Source: an uncultured Alphaproteobacteria bacterium (GTDB taxonomy: Bacteria; Pseudomonadota; Alphaproteobacteria; HIMB59; GCA-002718135). From it: a stretch of DNA of 64,000 nucleotides. The stretch lies in the NCBI GenBank assembly GCA_902571865.1, contig CACGDO010000003.1, forward strand, positions 94,099-158,098, in the 5' to 3' direction. The position numbers and the translations under genes were made by a program. Below are positions 10,375 to 21,444 of this stretch, one piece after another. Numbering within the stretch: the stretch's first letter is position 1; every line of letters starts with the position of its first letter. Below the pieces are notes generated by a model. That model was not told where the DNA came from, made no database searches, and saw only the letters and a list, made by a program, of their open reading frames with translations.

Positions 10375-11418
10375 TTAAATAGTTATTTTTTCTGAGTACT
10401 TTGAAATTACTAACTCTGCAATTTGAACAGCATTAAGCGCTGCTCCTTTGCGCAAATTATCTGACACTACCCATAAATTCAAACCATTATCTATTGATTG
10501 ATCATTTCTAATTCTACTAATATAAACTTTATCCTCTCCTGCAATTTCAACAGGGGTCACATAACCTTCATCTTTTCGATGATCAATTACTGAAATACCT
10601 TCAGAGTTAGATAATATTTCTTTAGCTTCTTTTTCATGTAATGGTGAATCAAACTCTAGATTTACAGCTTCTGAATGGCCAATAAATACAGCTGTTCTAA
10701 CGCAAGTTGCTGAAACATTAATTCCCTCATCTAAAATTTTTTTTGTTTCATCAATCATTTTTTGCTCCTCTTCTGTATTACCATTTTCTAAAAAAGCTCC
10801 AATGTGAGGAATGGCATTGAAAGCAATTTGTTTTGTAAACTTTTCTTTTTTTAATTCTTGGTTAGCATAAACATTTTGAGTCTGATTAAATAATTCATCC
10901 ATACCTGTTTTCCCTGCTCCAGAAACAGCTTGATAAGTTGACACAACAACTCTGTTTATAATTGCTTTTTCATGAAGTGGTTTTAATGCTACAACCATTT
11001 GTATTGTTGAACAGTTAGGATTTGAAATAATATTAGTTCTGTTTTCATCATCAAAAAATTCATCAAGTGCATTAGCGTTTACTTCGGGCACGATTAAAGG
11101 AATATTTTGTTGCATTCGAAAATGAGAGGTATTGTCTATAACAATACATCCTGCTTTAGCTGCTTTTGGTGCATATTCCGCAGAAATTTTTCCTCCGGGT
11201 GAAAATAAACCGATGTGAGCTTTTGAAAAATCAAATTCTGATAAGTCTTCTACAACAATTTCTTTATGTTTAAACTCTACTTTTTTGCCTTTTGATTTTG
11301 ATGACGCGAGTAAATATAAATTGTCTATTGGAAAATCCCTTTGCTCTAATATTTGAACTATTTCTGTTCCCACTGCACCTGTTGCTCCTACTACTGCTAT
11401 ATTGTATTTTTGAGTCAT
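10375..11418 (-). CDS. asd: Aspartate-semialdehyde dehydrogenase
   Basis: NIAVVGATGAVGTEIVQIL; SNPNCSTIQMVVALKPL; QAVSGAGKTG. Confidence 0.97.
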   Translation of the reverse strand: MTQKYNIAVVGATGAVGTEIVQILEQRDFPIDNLYLLASSKSKGKKVEFKHKEIVVEDLSEFDFSKAHIGLFSPGGKISAEYAPKAAKAGCIVIDNTSHFRMQQNIPLIVPEVNANALDEFFDDENRTNIISNPNCSTIQMVVALKPLHEKAIINRVVVSTYQAVSGAGKTGMDELFNQTQNVYANQELKKEKFTKQIAFNAIPHIGAFLENGNTEEEQKMIDETKKILDEGINVSATCVRTAVFIGHSEAVNLEFDSPLHEKEAKEILSNSEGISVIDHRKDEGYVTPVEIAGEDKVYISRIRNDQSIDNGLNLWVVSDNLRKGAALNAVQIAELVISKYSEKITI

Positions 11419-12531
11419 TTAATTGCCAGATAGAATTTTTAATTCTTCAATAACAGCATTTCCCATTTCTTGAGTAGAAATAATTTTTTCTGCTCCATCT
11501 TTAATATCAGCTGTTCTTAGACCTTTTAATAAAACATTCTGTACAGCTTTCTCAACCATTTGACTATCTTCTTGCATATCAAAACTATATTTCAACATCA
11601 TAGCAAAGCTCATGATCATTGCTAGAGGATTTGCTTTAGATTGGCCAGCTATATCTGGTGCACTACCATGAACGGGCTCATACATTGCTGCTCTAGTTCC
11701 ATTTTCTTTAACTGGTCCAAGAGCTGCTGAAGGAAGCATTCCTAAAGATCCTGTTAGCATAGCGGCAGTATCACTTAAAAGATCACCAAATAAGTTATCT
11801 GTAAGTATGACATCAAATTGTTTTGGATAACGAACTAACTGCATTGCACAATTATCTGCAAGCATGTGTTCTAAATTAACATCAGAATATTCCTTTTTAT
11901 GTAAATCTGTTACAGTTTGTTTCCAAAATAAACCTGTTTCCATTACATTTGATTTTTCTACTGATGTAACTTTATTATTACGCAACTTTGCTAAATCAAA
12001 TGCCACTCGTGAAACTCTATTAACTTCTGATGTGGTATATAGTTGAGTATCAACTGCCTTACTTTCAGTATCACTAATTTTTGATATACCTCTTGGTTGC
12101 CCAAAATATACACCACTTGTTAATTCTCTTATTATCAAAATATCTAATCCTTTAACAAGATCAGATTTTAAAGATGATGAATCTGAAAGAGCATCTAAAA
12201 CAACAGCTGGTCTTAGATTGGCAAAGAGATCTAAATCTTTTCTTAATCTTAATAAGGCTGCTTCAGGTCTTTTATCTCTTTCTACATTATCCCATTTAGC
12301 ACCTCCTACCGCACCAAATAATACTGCATCACAATCCATAGCTACTTGCATTGTTTCATCACTTATAGAATTACCTTCTTTATCGTATGCTGTACCCCCA
12401 ACTAATCTTTCAGAAATATCAAAAGATAAAGATTTAGTTTTTTCCATCCAATCAATTATTTTTAACACCTCAGCCATAACTTCATTGCCAATTCCATCAC
12501 CAGGTAAAATTAAAATTTTTTTATTACTCAT
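11419..12531 (-). CDS. leuB: 3-isopropylmalate dehydrogenase
   Basis: [38 protein letters not shown]. Confidence 0.97.
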   Translation of the reverse strand: MSNKKILILPGDGIGNEVMAEVLKIIDWMEKTKSLSFDISERLVGGTAYDKEGNSISDETMQVAMDCDAVLFGAVGGAKWDNVERDKRPEAALLRLRKDLDLFANLRPAVVLDALSDSSSLKSDLVKGLDILIIRELTSGVYFGQPRGISKISDTESKAVDTQLYTTSEVNRVSRVAFDLAKLRNNKVTSVEKSNVMETGLFWKQTVTDLHKKEYSDVNLEHMLADNCAMQLVRYPKQFDVILTDNLFGDLLSDTAAMLTGSLGMLPSAALGPVKENGTRAAMYEPVHGSAPDIAGQSKANPLAMIMSFAMMLKYSFDMQEDSQMVEKAVQNVLLKGLRTADIKDGAEKIISTQEMGNAVIEELKILSGN

Positions 12532-12537
12532 TTTTGA

Positions 12538-13140
12538 CTACACTATCCAAGGTTGGACACTGTGTATTTTTTCTTCGTGAACATCAATTTTTTTATTTTT
12601 TTGGAGTGTCAAACCAATATCATCCAAACCTTCTAGCAAGCATTTTTTTCGAAATGCATCAATTTCAAATTCTATTGTTTTATCATTTTGATAAGTGATT
12701 TTTTGATTTTCTAAATCAACTGAAACATTATTTTTATTTTCTGCTTCGTTCATTAATATGTCTACATTTTGTTGATCTAACTTAATTGGCAGAATTCCAT
12801 TTTTAAAACAATTATTATAGAAAATATCTGCAAAGCTTGGTGCAATTATCGACTTAAAACCAAAATCTAAAAGTGACCACGGTGCATGCTCTCTGCTTGA
12901 TCCACAACCAAAATTTGCCCCAGCAATTAAAATTTTTGAAGTTTTATAAGGATCCCAGTTAAGAACAAAATCATTCTTTATGTTACCTTGAATATCGTAT
13001 CTTAATTCATGAAATAAGTTTTTCCCTAAACCAGATCTCTTTATTGTTTTCAAAAATTGTTTTGGAATAATCATATCGGTATCGACATTAATCATTGGTA
13101 ATGGCGCAGGGATACCAATTATTGTTTTAAATGATTCCAT
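12538..13140 (-). CDS. leuD: 3-isopropylmalate dehydratase small subunit
   Basis: [31 protein letters not shown]. Confidence 0.96.
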   Translation of the reverse strand: MESFKTIIGIPAPLPMINVDTDMIIPKQFLKTIKRSGLGKNLFHELRYDIQGNIKNDFVLNWDPYKTSKILIAGANFGCGSSREHAPWSLLDFGFKSIIAPSFADIFYNNCFKNGILPIKLDQQNVDILMNEAENKNNVSVDLENQKITYQNDKTIEFEIDAFRKKCLLEGLDDIGLTLQKNKKIDVHEEKIHSVQPWIV

Positions 13141-14544
13141 TTATAAATCCTCTACTGTTGCAAAAGAACCTTTGATTGCAGAGGCAGCAGCTATTGCAGG
13201 ACTAACAAGATGTGTTCTACCTTCTCTGCCTTGTCTACCTTCAAAATTTCTATTTGATGTTGATGCACATCTTTCTTGCGGTTTTAGTTGGTCAGGATTC
13301 ATAGCTAAACACATGGAGCACCCTGGCTCTCTCCAATCAAATCCTGCTTCAATAAAAATTTTATCTAAACCTTCTTCTTCAGCTTGTTTTTTAACTAGAC
13401 CTGAACCAGGAACGATCATTGAGTCTACAGAAACTTTTTTGCCTTCTACAACTTTAGCAACTTCTCTCAAATCCTCAATTCTTCCATTAGTGCAAGAACC
13501 AATAAACACTTTATCAATTTTAATTTTTTGTATTTCTTGTTGGGGTTCTAAACCCATATATTCAAGAGAACGTTCCATAGCCTTCTTTCTATTTGGATTA
13601 CTTTCTTCTTGAGGATTTGGTACTATACCATTTATAGCAACAACGTCTTGTGGGCTTGTGCCCCAAGTAATTTGTGGTGAAATATCTTCAGCATTAATTA
13701 AAATTTCTTCATCATATTTTGCGCCCTCATCAGATGGAAGAGATTTCCAAAATTCTAGAGCTTTATACCAATTATCTCCTGATGGAGCGTACGGTCTACC
13801 TTTAATATATTCAAAAGTTTTTTCGTCAGGAGCAATTAAACCAGCTCTAGCTCCTGCTTCAATACTCATATTGCAGATTGTCATTCTTCCTTCCATAGAA
13901 AGGGAAGAGATTGCATTGCCAGCATATTCGATAACATAACCAGTTCCACCAGCTGTTCCTATCTTTCCTATGATATGAAGGATAATGTCTTTTGCTGTAA
14001 CACCTAAGTTTAATTTACCTTCAACAGAAATTCGCATATTCTTTGCAGGTTTTTGAATCAAGGTCTGAGTAGCTAATACATGTTCAACCTCACTAGTACC
14101 AATACCAAAGGCTAATGCGCCAAATGCTCCATGTGTTGCTGTATGACTATCACCACAAACTATTGTCATACCTGGTTGAGTAATACCTTGTTCTGGTCCA
14201 ACTATATGAACTATACCTTGTCTGCTATCTAATAATGGAAAAAGTGTAACATCAAAATCTTTGCAATTTTTTTCTAGTGTTTCAACTTGTATTCTACTTT
14301 CTTTATTTTCTATACCTTTAGATCTATCTGAGGTTGGAACATTGTGATCAGCTACAGCAAAAGTACTTTCAGGTCTTCTAACTTTACGATTATTATTTCT
14401 CAAACCTTCAAATGCTTGAGGGCTCGTAACTTCATGAACAAGATGTCTATCAATATATATAAGACAAGTTCCATCTTCTTGTCTATCGACAAGATGATGT
14501 TCCCAAATTTTATCAAAAAGAGTTTTAGGATTATTTATTTTCAT
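13141..14544 (-). CDS. leuC: 3-isopropylmalate dehydratase large subunit
   Basis: [19 protein letters not shown] start chosen over the longer ORF start; [49 protein letters not shown]. Confidence 0.95.
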   Translation of the reverse strand: MKINNPKTLFDKIWEHHLVDRQEDGTCLIYIDRHLVHEVTSPQAFEGLRNNNRKVRRPESTFAVADHNVPTSDRSKGIENKESRIQVETLEKNCKDFDVTLFPLLDSRQGIVHIVGPEQGITQPGMTIVCGDSHTATHGAFGALAFGIGTSEVEHVLATQTLIQKPAKNMRISVEGKLNLGVTAKDIILHIIGKIGTAGGTGYVIEYAGNAISSLSMEGRMTICNMSIEAGARAGLIAPDEKTFEYIKGRPYAPSGDNWYKALEFWKSLPSDEGAKYDEEILINAEDISPQITWGTSPQDVVAINGIVPNPQEESNPNRKKAMERSLEYMGLEPQQEIQKIKIDKVFIGSCTNGRIEDLREVAKVVEGKKVSVDSMIVPGSGLVKKQAEEEGLDKIFIEAGFDWREPGCSMCLAMNPDQLKPQERCASTSNRNFEGRQGREGRTHLVSPAIAAASAIKGSFATVEDL

Positions 14545-15136
14545 CCGATTTATTTTCGGCTGCTTTTTCCTCTTCTTTACTAGATTCATCTGCAGCTTCT
14601 GCTTTAGATTCTTCTGCTGGTTTGGCTTCTGTTTCTTCTGCTTTTGTCTCTGCTTGTTTTGCTTCTACCTCTTCAGCTTTTGGTTCCTTTGCAGCATTTG
14701 TATCTGTATCTGCAGTTTTTGTTTCTTCTACCGGTGGAGCCTCCTCTATATATTCATATTGATCAGCTTCATCGCCCCTATCTTTATCTGCTATCCTAGC
14801 TTTCTTTCCAGATAATTCTCTTAGATAATATAGCTTAGCTCTTCTTACATCACCTTTTCTAACAACTTCAATTTTTTCTACTAATGGACTAAATATAGGG
14901 AATACTCTTTCAACACCTTCGCCATGAGATATTTTTCTCACAGTAAAGTTAGAGTTTACTGAATTATTTTTCCTTGCAATACAAATACCTTCAAATGCTT
15001 GAAGTCTCGACTTACTTCCCTCTGTAATTCTTACAGTAACTTTTAGAGTATCACCTGGACGAAAAGCAGGAACTCTTTTTTTTGAAGTTAACTTTTCAAT
15101 TTGTTGTTTTTCAAATGTCTCCAATAAATTACTCAT
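14531..15136 (-). CDS. rplS: 50S ribosomal protein L19 with long acidic/Ala-rich C-terminal extension
   Basis: [33 protein letters not shown]; tail [31 protein letters not shown]... Confidence 0.95.
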   Translation of the reverse strand: MSNLLETFEKQQIEKLTSKKRVPAFRPGDTLKVTVRITEGSKSRLQAFEGICIARKNNSVNSNFTVRKISHGEGVERVFPIFSPLVEKIEVVRKGDVRRAKLYYLRELSGKKARIADKDRGDEADQYEYIEEAPPVEETKTADTDTNAAKEPKAEEVEAKQAETKAEETEAKPAEESKAEAADESSKEEEKAAENKSDENK

Positions 15137-15137
15137 T

Positions 15138-15836
15138 TTATATTTCCTTTTTATAAAGATCTGGTCTTAATTCTTTAGTTTTTTCAACCGATTTTTCTTT
15201 TCTCCATTTATCAATTTTTTCATGATGACCTGATGTTAAAACATCTGGAACTTCATGTTTATTTCCCTGAATATCTTCCCAGGTTTGTGGTCTGGTATAA
15301 TGAGGATATTCAAGCAAATTATTAGAAAAAGATTCTTCTAATAAACTTTGTGGTTGCCCTAATACTCCAGGAATGAGACGAATACAACCTTCAACTAACA
15401 CCTGGGCAGCAATCTCACCGCCAGAAAGGACATAATCACCGATACTTATTTCCTGAAAATTAAGAATTTCTATAGCTCTTTGGTCAACCCCTTCAAATCT
15501 ACCGCATAAAATAAGCATTTCATCATATTTTGATAGATTATTAAGTTTGGCTTGAAATAATTTCTGACCTGATGGTGTTAGAAAAATTTTACAGTAATTA
15601 TCTGTTTTGAAAGTGATTGAATTTAATGCTTTTTCAATAACATCTGGACGAATAACCATTCCAGGGCCTCCTCCAAAAGGTTCATCATCAACACTTCCTC
15701 TTTTGTCAATTCCAAAATTATGTAGATTGACTATCTCGAGAGAAAATTTTTTATTGTTTAATGCATTACCGATTACAGAATATCCTAGTGAACCAGGAAA
15801 CATCTCAGGATAGCAGGTTAAAATTACTACTCTCAT
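15138..15836 (-). CDS. trmD: tRNA (guanine-N1)-methyltransferase (start set to [13 protein letters not shown])
   Basis: [47 protein letters not shown]. Confidence 0.95.
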   Translation of the reverse strand: MRVVILTCYPEMFPGSLGYSVIGNALNNKKFSLEIVNLHNFGIDKRGSVDDEPFGGGPGMVIRPDVIEKALNSITFKTDNYCKIFLTPSGQKLFQAKLNNLSKYDEMLILCGRFEGVDQRAIEILNFQEISIGDYVLSGGEIAAQVLVEGCIRLIPGVLGQPQSLLEESFSNNLLEYPHYTRPQTWEDIQGNKHEVPDVLTSGHHEKIDKWRKEKSVEKTKELRPDLYKKEI

Positions 15837-15837
15837 T

Positions 15838-16344
15838 TTAATCAAGAATACCAGGTATTGGATCAGCTATGATTTCTTTTTTATTAATATTAACTGATAA
15901 AATATTTGTTTTATCGAAAGGTATAAGAGTAAGTTTGGTATTATATTTGACTTCTAATAGATCACCTGCCCCAAAATTTTGAACACTTAAAACTTTTCCA
16001 ATACTAGTGTTGTCTTTCAAGAAAATCATGCATTCGATTAGATCGTTTATGTAAAACTCATTATCTTTTGTTTTTGGAAAAAATTTCTTATTTGAAAAAA
16101 TTTTTTTACCTTTAAGCTCTAAAACATCTTCTCTAGAAAAGTATTTTTCAACTTGAACAACACACTTATTATTTTTGAATAAAATATTTTTAAAATTCCA
16201 AGCAACTGAACCATCAAAATTATAATAGTTTTTTAAATTTTTAAAAACTTCAAACGAGGTAGTCATCATATTAACTTTTATTTCACCTTTTAATCCTAAA
16301 GGAGATCCAAACTGACCAACAAGAATAATATCTTTATTACTCAA
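15838..16344 (-). CDS. rimM: Ribosome maturation factor RimM
   Basis: QFGSPLGLKGEIKV; context rpsP-rimM-trmD. Confidence 0.92.
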   Translation of the reverse strand: MSNKDIILVGQFGSPLGLKGEIKVNMMTTSFEVFKNLKNYYNFDGSVAWNFKNILFKNNKCVVQVEKYFSREDVLELKGKKIFSNKKFFPKTKDNEFYINDLIECMIFLKDNTSIGKVLSVQNFGAGDLLEVKYNTKLTLIPFDKTNILSVNINKKEIIADPIPGILD

Positions 16345-16358
16345 AGCAAAAATTGATT

Positions 16359-16871
16359 TTATTCTTTTTTAGCTTCTGCTTCTTCTGCTTTTGGTTCCTC
16401 AGCAGGTTGTGCATCTTCAGCTGGCTTAGCTTCTGCTTCTTCTGCTTTTGGTTCCTCAGCAGGTTGTGCATCTTCAGCTGGCTTAGCTTCTGCTTCTTCT
16501 GCTTTTGGTTCTTCTGTTGCAGCTTTCGCAGCTTCTTCTTTTTCTTTAGCAGCAGCTAAACGTTCCTGTGCTTTTTTCTTTGGTAGATGTTTTTTTGTTT
16601 TTTCAGTAATAACTGGTTTTTCCATCACACCAAGATTGCTAAGAAATATAGAGATTCTATCTGATGGTTTTGCTCCTTTTGCAATCCATTCCTTAGCTTT
16701 GTCTAAATCCATTTTAACTCTATCAGCGTTATCCTTTGGAAGCATTGGGTTATAAGTTCCAATTTGATCTATAAATTTTCCATCTCTAGCTCTTCTAGAG
16801 TCAGCAACTACTATTCTATAAAATGGTCTTTTCTTTGTGCCACCTCTTGATAATCTTATTCTTACTGGCAT
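16359..16871 (-). CDS. rpsP: 30S ribosomal protein S16 with repetitive acidic C-terminal extension
   Basis: [42 protein letters not shown]; tail ([19 protein letters not shown])n. Confidence 0.96.
   Translation of the reverse strand: MPVRIRLSRGGTKKRPFYRIVVADSRRARDGKFIDQIGTYNPMLPKDNADRVKMDLDKAKEWIAKGAKPSDRISIFLSNLGVMEKPVITEKTKKHLPKKKAQERLAAAKEKEEAAKAATEEPKAEEAEAKPAEDAQPAEEPKAEEAEAKPAEDAQPAEEPKAEEAEAKKE
16371..16511. repeat. Perfect 57-bp tandem repeat, ~2.5 copies, in the 3' end of rpsP
   Basis: Unit agcttctgcttcttctgcttttggttcctcagcaggttgtgcatcttcagctggctt begins at 16371, 16428 and 16485 (27 nt of third copy). Confidence 0.95.
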
Positions 16872-16883
16872 TTTATTTCCTTT

Positions 16884-18248
16884 CTAATTTATGTTTGGAG
16901 GAAGATTTCCTTGTAATTTTTGCATTAAATCACTGGGAATTCCTCCTTTGCCCATTGATTTCATTCTCTTCATCATTTTTTGTGATTGGAGAAACTGTTT
17001 TAATAACCTGTTAACATCTTGAACTTTTGTTCCAGATCCTTTTGAAATTCTAATTTTACGTGAAGCCTTGATAATATCTGGATCAGCCCTTTCTTTTTTT
17101 GTCATTGAACTAATTATAGCTATTTGTTTATCAATCATTGAATTAGAAATTTTATTTTCTGCCATTAACTTCTGTGCCTTTGAAACACCTGGCATCATAG
17201 AAAGTAAACCGGAGACTCCACCCATTTTACCCATTTGCTTTAATTGATTGGCAAAATCTTCAAGATCAAATTTTCCTTTAGCGATCTTTTTTGCCATATC
17301 CTCCATTTCTTCTTTATCTATATTTTCTGCAGCCTTTTCGACAAGAGATACAATATCTCCCATACCTAAAATTCTTTGTGCAATTCTTTCAGGATGGAAA
17401 GGTTCAAAATTTTCTATTTTTTCACCTAGTCCTATAAATTTTATAGGAGAGTTTGTTATCGATTTGATTGATAGTGCTGCACCACCCCTGCTATCTCCAT
17501 CTATTCGAGTTAAAATTGATCCAGTAATATTTATTGCATCACTAAAACTTTTAGCTACATTTGCAGCGTCTTGTCCTGTTAGAGCATCTGCTACTAATAA
17601 TGTTTCGTCAGGTTTAAACTTATTTTCAATTTCTATTAATTCACTCATTAACTTTTTATCTACAACTTGTCGTCCAGCAGTATCTAAAATAAGAATATCA
17701 AATAAATTTTTTTGAGCATAGTCTATGGAATCATCAACGATCTTACTGGGTGATGATAGATTGTGACTAAAGAAATCTGAGCCGGTTTCTTCAGCTAACA
17801 CTTTTAATTGTTCTTGTGCTGCTGGTCGATAAATATCTGCTGATGCTAGTAAAATTTTTTTATTTGAAGATTTCTTTAACAAATAGGAAAGTTTGGCAAT
17901 TGATGTTGTTTTCCCAGATCCCTGTAATCCACAAAACAATATTTTAGTTAATTGAGAAGAAGATAAATTTAGAGATTTATTTTCTGATCCAAGAATTTTC
18001 ACAAGCTCATCTTGCACAAGCTTTATGATCATTTGATCTGGCTTAACAGATTTGAGAATTTCTTTTCCTAAAATGTTTGACTTGATGGAATTTATAAATT
18101 CTTTTACTACAACTAAGGAAACATCTGCCTCTAAGAGAGCAATTCTAATTTCACGTAATGTAACTTCAAGATCTGTTTCTGATATAACAGCCTTACCTCG
18201 AATACTTTGAACAATTTTTTCAAATTTTGTGTTCAGTGTATCAAACAT
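16884..18248 (-). CDS. ffh: Signal recognition particle protein (start set to MFDTLNTKFEKI)
   Basis: CGLQGSGKTTSIAKL; DTAGRQ; TRIDGDSRGGAALS; M domain KMMKRMKSMGKGG. Confidence 0.96.
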   Translation of the reverse strand: MFDTLNTKFEKIVQSIRGKAVISETDLEVTLREIRIALLEADVSLVVVKEFINSIKSNILGKEILKSVKPDQMIIKLVQDELVKILGSENKSLNLSSSQLTKILFCGLQGSGKTTSIAKLSYLLKKSSNKKILLASADIYRPAAQEQLKVLAEETGSDFFSHNLSSPSKIVDDSIDYAQKNLFDILILDTAGRQVVDKKLMSELIEIENKFKPDETLLVADALTGQDAANVAKSFSDAINITGSILTRIDGDSRGGAALSIKSITNSPIKFIGLGEKIENFEPFHPERIAQRILGMGDIVSLVEKAAENIDKEEMEDMAKKIAKGKFDLEDFANQLKQMGKMGGVSGLLSMMPGVSKAQKLMAENKISNSMIDKQIAIISSMTKKERADPDIIKASRKIRISKGSGTKVQDVNRLLKQFLQSQKMMKRMKSMGKGGIPSDLMQKLQGNLPPNIN

Positions 18249-18268
18249 AAATCTCCAATAGCCTTTTA

Positions 18269-18299
18269 ACTCCAGGGCACGAAACTCGTGGGCTAGAGT
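18269..18299 (-). promoter_or_regulatory. Putative ffh 5' leader hairpin with symmetric 5x5 internal loop
   Basis: Minus strand ACTC-TAGCC-CACGA-GTT-TCGTG-CCCTG-GAGT, ~20 nt upstream of ffh ATG. Confidence 0.4.
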
Positions 18300-18445
18300 A
18301 CCTATCACAATTGTAACAAGCTCAATTCGTTTACAAATATAGGATTTGTTGGTGACCCTCTATTAGCTGAATAATTGAAAGTCAAGTATTCTTAAATTTC
18401 CCATATTTACTGAGATTTATCGATAAATTAGGTTATAAAACAAAT

Positions 18446-19264
18446 ATGCTAAAAGTAGACTTTATAAAAATGCATGGACTTGGGAATGATTTTGTTATCA
18501 TAGATAAAAGGTCTAACAATATCGCAATTACGGAAGATATTATTAAAAGACTCAGTGACAGAAGAACTGGGGCAGGGTGTGATCAATTAATCACAATTAA
18601 TAATACAAGTAATCAAATTGCTGATGTTGAAATTGAAATTTTTAATCCTGGTGGTGATAGAGCCGAAGCTTGTGGTAATGGAACGCGCTGCGTGGCAAAA
18701 ATACTATTTAATGAAGATTCAAATAAAGAAATTTTAAAAATTCAATCTGATGCAGGCATATTAGAATCAAAAAAAATAGATAACAATATAAGTGTCAACA
18801 TGGGTTCAATAAAAAATACTTGGGATAAAATTCCTTTAAGTAAAGAAGTTGATACAATGAATATACCAATTTCAATTGATGGATATAGTAATGGAGTTGC
18901 TGTTAATGTAGGTAATCCACATGTAGTTTTTTTTGGAAAATCGATCAAAGATACAGATCTTGAAAGTATAGGTCCTAGAATAGAAAATCATGAGCTCTTT
19001 CCAAAAAAAACTAATGTTGAAATAGTTGAAGTTATTAATTCAAATTTAATTGAAATGAGAGTTTGGGAACGTGGAGTTGGAATCACGTTAGCTTGTGGTA
19101 GTGGTGCCTGTGCGGCTGTATATGCGGCGTGGAAAAAAGGATTGATTGAAAATAACGCTGAAGTGAAACTTGAAAAAGGTTCACTGCACATAAATATAAT
19201 TAATAATGAATCTATTATGACAGGGCCTGCAGAAATAAGTTATCGGGGTAGTTTAGAAATATAA
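18446..19264 (+). CDS. dapF: Diaminopimelate epimerase
   Basis: KMHGLGNDFVIID; NPGGDRAEACGNGTRC; ACGSGACAAVYAA. Confidence 0.97.
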   Translation: MLKVDFIKMHGLGNDFVIIDKRSNNIAITEDIIKRLSDRRTGAGCDQLITINNTSNQIADVEIEIFNPGGDRAEACGNGTRCVAKILFNEDSNKEILKIQSDAGILESKKIDNNISVNMGSIKNTWDKIPLSKEVDTMNIPISIDGYSNGVAVNVGNPHVVFFGKSIKDTDLESIGPRIENHELFPKKTNVEIVEVINSNLIEMRVWERGVGITLACGSGACAAVYAAWKKGLIENNAEVKLEKGSLHINIINNESIMTGPAEISYRGSLEI

Positions 19265-19267
19265 TTT

Positions 19268-20527
19268 ATGAAAAATAAAAACTACATAGTCAATCTAGGT
19301 TGTAGATTGAATATTTATGAAGGTGAAATTATTAAAAACCATCTTAGAACAAATAATTTAAATAATGTTACAGTCATAAACTCATGTGCAGTAACTGAAG
19401 AAGCTGAGAAAAAAGTTTCTTATGAAATTAGAAAGGCAAAAAAAAATTTTCCTAATAATAAAATAGTAGTTACAGGATGTGCGGCTCAAATCAATCCATT
19501 AAAATATAAAGATTTAAAAGAAGTAGACTCAGTAATTGGAAACACAGAAAAATTAGAAACTTTAACGTGGAAAAATATCGATCAGTCTAAAAATCTTAAA
19601 GTAGGAAATATATTAGAAGAAAGTAAAACAGTACCTAATTCAATTGAAAAATTTGAAGGAAAATCGAGAGCTTATATTGAAATACAACAAGGTTGTAACC
19701 ATCGCTGTACTTTTTGTATTATTCCATTTGGCAGGGGCAATAATAGAAGTGTACCTGCTGGAGAGATAGTAAATAAAATAAAAAAAATTGTTAGCAATGG
19801 ATATAATGAAGTAGTCTTAACAGGAGTAGATATAACTGATTATGGAAAAGATCTTCCCGCAAAACCTACTTTTTCTAATTTAATTAAAAGAATTCTAAAA
19901 TTAGTACCTGAATTAAGACAGCTGCGCTTGTCTTCAATTGACTGCGCTGAAATAGACGAAGATTTTTGGGATGTTTTAAAGGACGAAAGATTGATGCCTC
20001 ATTTTCATATAAGTTTACAAGCTGGAAACAATTTAATTTTGAAAAGAATGAAAAGAAGACATTCAAGGGAAATGGCAATTAATTTTTGTAAGAAAGTTTT
20101 ATCTATTAGGAAAGATGCAACATTTGGTGCTGATATAATTGCCGGTTTTCCAACAGAAACGGAAACAATGTTTCTAGATTCAATCAAACTAGTTGATGAG
20201 TGTAATTTAACTCATCTTCATATTTTTCCTTATTCACCAAGAGAAAATACTCCTGCATCTAGAATGCCTCAAGTTCAAAAAAATATTATCAAAGATAGAG
20301 CAAGAAGACTTAGAGAAAGAGGTATGGAAAAATTAAAACAACATTTAAAAAAAAATATTGGAAAGAAGGAACAAATTTTAATTGAAAGTAGAAAAGAAAA
20401 TTTTTCAATTGGAAAAGATCAGCATTTTTTAAAAGTAAAACTTGAAGAAGAGTTTAAAGAGGGAAATATAGTTTCCTGTATATACACAGGCATAGAAAAT
20501 GATACGTTGTTAGCAAGAATAGCATGA
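19268..20527 (+). CDS. mtaB: tRNA N6-threonylcarbamoyladenosine methylthiotransferase, radical SAM
   Basis: NLGCRLNIYEGE; QQGCNHRCTFCIIPFGRGNNRS. Confidence 0.93.
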   Translation: MKNKNYIVNLGCRLNIYEGEIIKNHLRTNNLNNVTVINSCAVTEEAEKKVSYEIRKAKKNFPNNKIVVTGCAAQINPLKYKDLKEVDSVIGNTEKLETLTWKNIDQSKNLKVGNILEESKTVPNSIEKFEGKSRAYIEIQQGCNHRCTFCIIPFGRGNNRSVPAGEIVNKIKKIVSNGYNEVVLTGVDITDYGKDLPAKPTFSNLIKRILKLVPELRQLRLSSIDCAEIDEDFWDVLKDERLMPHFHISLQAGNNLILKRMKRRHSREMAINFCKKVLSIRKDATFGADIIAGFPTETETMFLDSIKLVDECNLTHLHIFPYSPRENTPASRMPQVQKNIIKDRARRLRERGMEKLKQHLKKNIGKKEQILIESRKENFSIGKDQHFLKVKLEEEFKEGNIVSCIYTGIENDTLLARIA

Positions 20528-21444
20528 GTTTGTTCTCAATATTTAAAGATAAGTTAAGTAAAACTTCAAATATACTTTCTTTTAATATTTTAGAGATTTT
20601 AAAAAACAAAAAAATAGATGATTTAACTTTAGAAGAATTAGAAAATGTTCTTATTTCATCTGATATTAGTTTGGATGTTGTAAATCAGCTAATAGATTCT
20701 ATAAAAAAAATAAAAATTTCAAATGATGATGGAATAAAAAATGTACTAGAAATCTTAGCTCAAAATATAGAAAGTATATTACTTCCAAGAGAACATGTTC
20801 TGATAAATGAAAAAAATGATGAAAAAAAAATATTAATATTCGTTGGAGTAAACGGAAGTGGAAAGACAACCACTATTGGTAAAATTGCAAATAAAATTTT
20901 ATTAAATAAAAAAATTCTGATTGCAGCTTGTGATACATTTAGGGCAGCAGCTGTTGAGCAGTTGGAAAATTGGGCTAAAAAAAATAATAATGGTTTTATT
21001 GCTGGAAAAAGTAATCAAGATCCAGCAAGCGTAGCGTATCAGGCAACTGAAGAATTTGGAAAAGAAAATTATGATTTTTTACTTATAGATACTGCTGGAA
21101 GACTATCAAATAATACTAACCTCATTAATCAACTAATTAAATTGAAGAATGTTATCTCAAAAGTTAATTCCTCTTTTAATATTGAAACTGTGTTAGTTTT
21201 AGATGGCACGAATGGTTCGAACATGATTAAGCAAGTGGAAATCTTTGGGAATGAACTTAATGTATCAAGTCTTATAATAACTAAATTGGATGGAACAGCA
21301 AAAGGTGGAGCATTAATTTCAATTGCAAATAAATTTGAAATCCCTATAAGTTATGTTGGTCTTGGAGAAAGTATTGAGGACCTGGTAACCTTTAATTCTC
21401 AAAACTTTGCTAGATCTATTTTAAACCTAGAAGAACAAAAATGA
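20524..21444 (+). CDS. ftsY: Signal recognition particle receptor FtsY
   Basis: VGVNGSGKTTTIGKIA; DTFRAAAVEQLE; DTAGRLSNN; TKLDGTAKGGAL. Confidence 0.96.
   Translation: MSLFSIFKDKLSKTSNILSFNILEILKNKKIDDLTLEELENVLISSDISLDVVNQLIDSIKKIKISNDDGIKNVLEILAQNIESILLPREHVLINEKNDEKKILIFVGVNGSGKTTTIGKIANKILLNKKILIAACDTFRAAAVEQLENWAKKNNNGFIAGKSNQDPASVAYQATEEFGKENYDFLLIDTAGRLSNNTNLINQLIKLKNVISKVNSSFNIETVLVLDGTNGSNMIKQVEIFGNELNVSSLIITKLDGTAKGGALISIANKFEIPISYVGLGESIEDLVTFNSQNFARSILNLEEQK

Noticed and set aside
13172-13939. Plus-strand ORFs of 146 and 93 aa inside leuC
   Set aside because: Antisense to a clear conserved gene; codon-bias artefact.
16353-16559. 68-aa Phe/Cys-rich plus ORF with repeats
   Set aside because: Antisense shadow of the rpsP acidic tandem repeat; no RBS or independent support.
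17248-17715. 155-aa plus ORF within ffh
   Set aside because: Antisense to the conserved G domain of Ffh.
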